Origin: JADJOY01 sp016713535 [NCBI: Deltaproteobacteria bacterium]
GTDB lineage: Bacteria; JADJOY01
NCBI GenBank assembly: GCA_016713535.1
Contig: JADJOY010000010.1
Coordinates: 1-64,000 of the forward strand
DNA length: 64,000 bases
Direction of reading: 5' to 3'
Part shown: positions 62,653 to 64,000 of the stretch, one piece after another
How the letters are laid out: every line of letters starts with the position of its first letter
Position numbering within the stretch: position 1 is the stretch's first letter
Notes under the pieces: model-generated
What the model was told of the DNA's origin: nothing
The model's database searches: none
What the model saw: only the letters and a program-made list of their open reading frames with translations
Position numbers and translations under genes: made by a program

Positions 62653-64000
62653 GCCGTCACCTTGAGCGCGAACGAGCGCCCGGGCCGCTCGACGCCGAAG
62701 AAGTCGTAGGCGCGCTCGTCGGTCAGGTTCTGCACCTCGAACGAGAGGCTCGCGTCGGGCAGCGCGCCGCCGCCGTGCAGCCAGTAGCCGAGGGTCAGCG
62801 TGTGGGTGAGCTGCGACGGCACTACCTGTTTGGTGTCGCGCCGCCCGATGCTCTCCCAGCCGCGGTAGAACTCGTGCACGTAGCGCCCGTACCAGCCGAG
62901 CGACAGCACGTCGTCGCACACGAGCTCACGCCACTCGAGGCGCGCGGCGCCGTTGACGAAGAGCCACGGCCGGTTGGGGATGCGGTCGCCCTCGAACGTG
63001 CCGAAGGTGCCGCGGCTCGAGACGTTGCGCGCGTCCTGATAGGTCGCGTTGCCGTCGAGCTCGAGGGCGGCGCCGAGGAGCCAGTCGCTCCACGCGGCGG
63101 GCGATCGGAAGCCGAGCGCGCCATCGACGCCCAGGATCCGCGCCGCGTACACGTTCTGGTACGAGTAGTCGCGATCCGTCCCGACCAGCACCACGAGCTG
63201 GTCGGCGAAGCGCGCGATCCCTCCGAGCTCGGCGCGGTAGTCGCCGGAGTCGAGCGCGAGCGGCTCGAGGGCCACGCCGAGGTTCAGGTTGTGGCTCACC
63301 TCGGGATCGAGCGCGAGGTTCGGCTGCACCAGCACGCCGTCGCCGAAGAGCTCGTCCGCGCGCGGCAACCGCGTCGCGTACTCGTAGGACGCCTTGGCGC
63401 GCAGCCGCTCGCCGAGCCACCACCGCAGCGCGTCGCCGCCGCCGAGCTGATCGAGGTCGTGCTCGAGCACCCTCTGCGCGCCGGCGGCCGGGCCGGGCTC
63501 GGCGCGAGTCGAGAGCCGGTAGTGCTTCACGAACGCCACGTTCTCGAGGTCGCCGTCGAGGAGATCCGCCTGCTCCTCGATCCCGCTCACCACCGTGAAG
63601 AGCGCGCGCTCGGCGGTGAGCGGATCGGGCGTGCCGTTGGCGGCGCGGATCCGGTCGCGCCCCCACCGCGTGGCGTAGGACGGCGTGGTGACGAGACGCA
63701 GCTCGTGGCCGGGCGCGAGGTTCAGGGCGGCGGCGAGCCGCGCCAGCCCGGCGTGCTCCCAGGTGGTCTGGTCGGCGGGTGCACCGCCGGTCTCGCCCGG
63801 GGTGACGCGCTCGCGGACCCGGTCGCCGTGCCAGTCGTAGACCCACGGCGAGCGATCCTCGAAGTCGATCGCGCGGTACGCGTAGCCCGCGAGCACGTCG
63901 AGCGCGAAGGGCAGCGGGTCGCCGTGCTCGCGCCCGTCGCGCGCGAACCGCAGCGTGCCGCCGCTGGCCTGCTCGCCGTAGGTGACCTCGCCGTACGGGA
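62643..64000 (-). CDS. TonB-dependent receptor, C-terminal part (cut by window edge)
   Basis: The last about 450 residues of a TonB-dependent outer-membrane receptor; the frame stays open to the right edge, so the plug and TonB box are outside. The visible part is beta-barrel strands (RAKASYEYATRLPRADELFGDG, PEVSHNLNLGVALEPL) and it ends in SFEVQNLTDERAYDFFGV and FALKVTAWL with a terminal aromatic/hydrophobic strand. With PepSY, DUF3325- and DUF3649-like proteins downstream it forms an iron-siderophore-type uptake unit. Confidence 0.93.
   Translation of the reverse strand, partial: PYGEVTYGEQASGGTLRFARDGREHGDPLPFALDVLAGYAYRAIDFEDRSPWVYDWHGDRVRERVTPGETGGAPADQTTWEHAGLARLAAALNLAPGHELRLVTTPSYATRWGRDRIRAANGTPDPLTAERALFTVVSGIEEQADLLDGDLENVAFVKHYRLSTRAEPGPAAGAQRVLEHDLDQLGGGDALRWWLGERLRAKASYEYATRLPRADELFGDGVLVQPNLALDPEVSHNLNLGVALEPLALDSGDYRAELGGIARFADQLVVLVGTDRDYSYQNVYAARILGVDGALGFRSPAAWSDWLLGAALELDGNATYQDARNVSSRGTFGTFEGDRIPNRPWLFVNGAARLEWRELVCDDVLSLGWYGRYVHEFYRGWESIGRRDTKQVVPSQLTHTLTLGYWLHGGGALPDASLSFEVQNLTDERAYDFFGVERPGRSFALKVTAWL

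Overview
This is a very GC-rich stretch of Gram-negative chromosome. It encodes TamA/TamB outer-membrane assembly, a TonB-dependent receptor, an OmpA-like protein and outer-membrane lipoproteins. Two secreted proteins carry the DxDxDG...DCxD...DxDC metal-binding (MopE-type) motif, and two have a Cys, then hydrophobic segment, then Arg-rich C-terminal tail. With an F420-type LLM oxidoreductase and a DUF3556-like membrane protein, this points to a deltaproteobacterial-grade soil organism (Myxococcota, Binatota or similar). That placement is inference. I saw no complete tRNA, rRNA, CRISPR array, phage or insertion sequence with a DDE transposase.

Layout. 1-493: no gene, but a 23-base match to the 3' end of a tmRNA/tRNA, a possible attachment site. 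0.5-3.6 kb: secreted and membrane proteins and a HEAT-like protein. 3.6-4.4 kb: REP-like hairpins and an abnormal G-run. 4.4-7.7 kb: a LytS/LytTR two-component pair, a dyad-rich AT island and an SDR epimerase. 7.8-12.8 kb: DUF2188, a large catalase and a hybrid sensor kinase. 12.9-22.8 kb: many small stress and envelope genes (CsbD, OmpA-like, 3D domain, DUF2934, YtxH, DUF883-like, glycine-zipper lipoprotein, metallothionein-like) around an encapsulin operon: proline-rich ORF, encapsulated ferritin, shell. 22.9-30.5 kb: tamB, tamA and a Cys-rich secreted protein. 30.7-32.7 kb: more small membrane/stress genes and an iron permease. 32.6-35.3 kb: rRNA methyltransferase, tgt and a pseudouridine synthase. 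35.5-41.6 kb: two glycosyltransferase clusters facing each other, one with a radical SAM/SPASM protein. 41.6-48.7 kb: OsmC, a GH43-like protein, an acetate kinase-PduL fusion with a GST, NnrU, a large secreted protein and YhhN. 48.7-54.9 kb: hairpin repeats, a MopE-motif propeller protein, a HAD phosphatase, an LLM oxidoreductase and tryptophanase. 54.9-55.9 kb: a REP-associated tyrosine transposase (RAYT) between two pairs of GTAG-type REP hairpins. 55.9-59.0 kb: a DUF3556-like membrane protein divergent from a CrtI-like oxidoreductase. 59.2-64 kb: a lipoprotein, two small membrane proteins, a PepSY protein and a TonB receptor that runs off the right edge.

Themes. Iron and oxidative stress recur (encapsulated ferritin, catalase, OsmC, low-affinity iron permease, TonB/PepSY unit, metallothionein-like protein). 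An AT-rich decamer, TTTCTACAAW, occurs five times beside small stress or secreted genes and may mark a regulon. REP hairpins with a conserved GTAG/CTAC foot are scattered through intergenic spaces and probably belong to the RAYT. Several genes are broken by single-base indels in or near short G/C runs (HEAT-like, GH-like, tamA, GH43, PepSY), and three abnormal poly-G tracts occur. I read these mainly as sequencing or assembly errors, not true pseudogenes.
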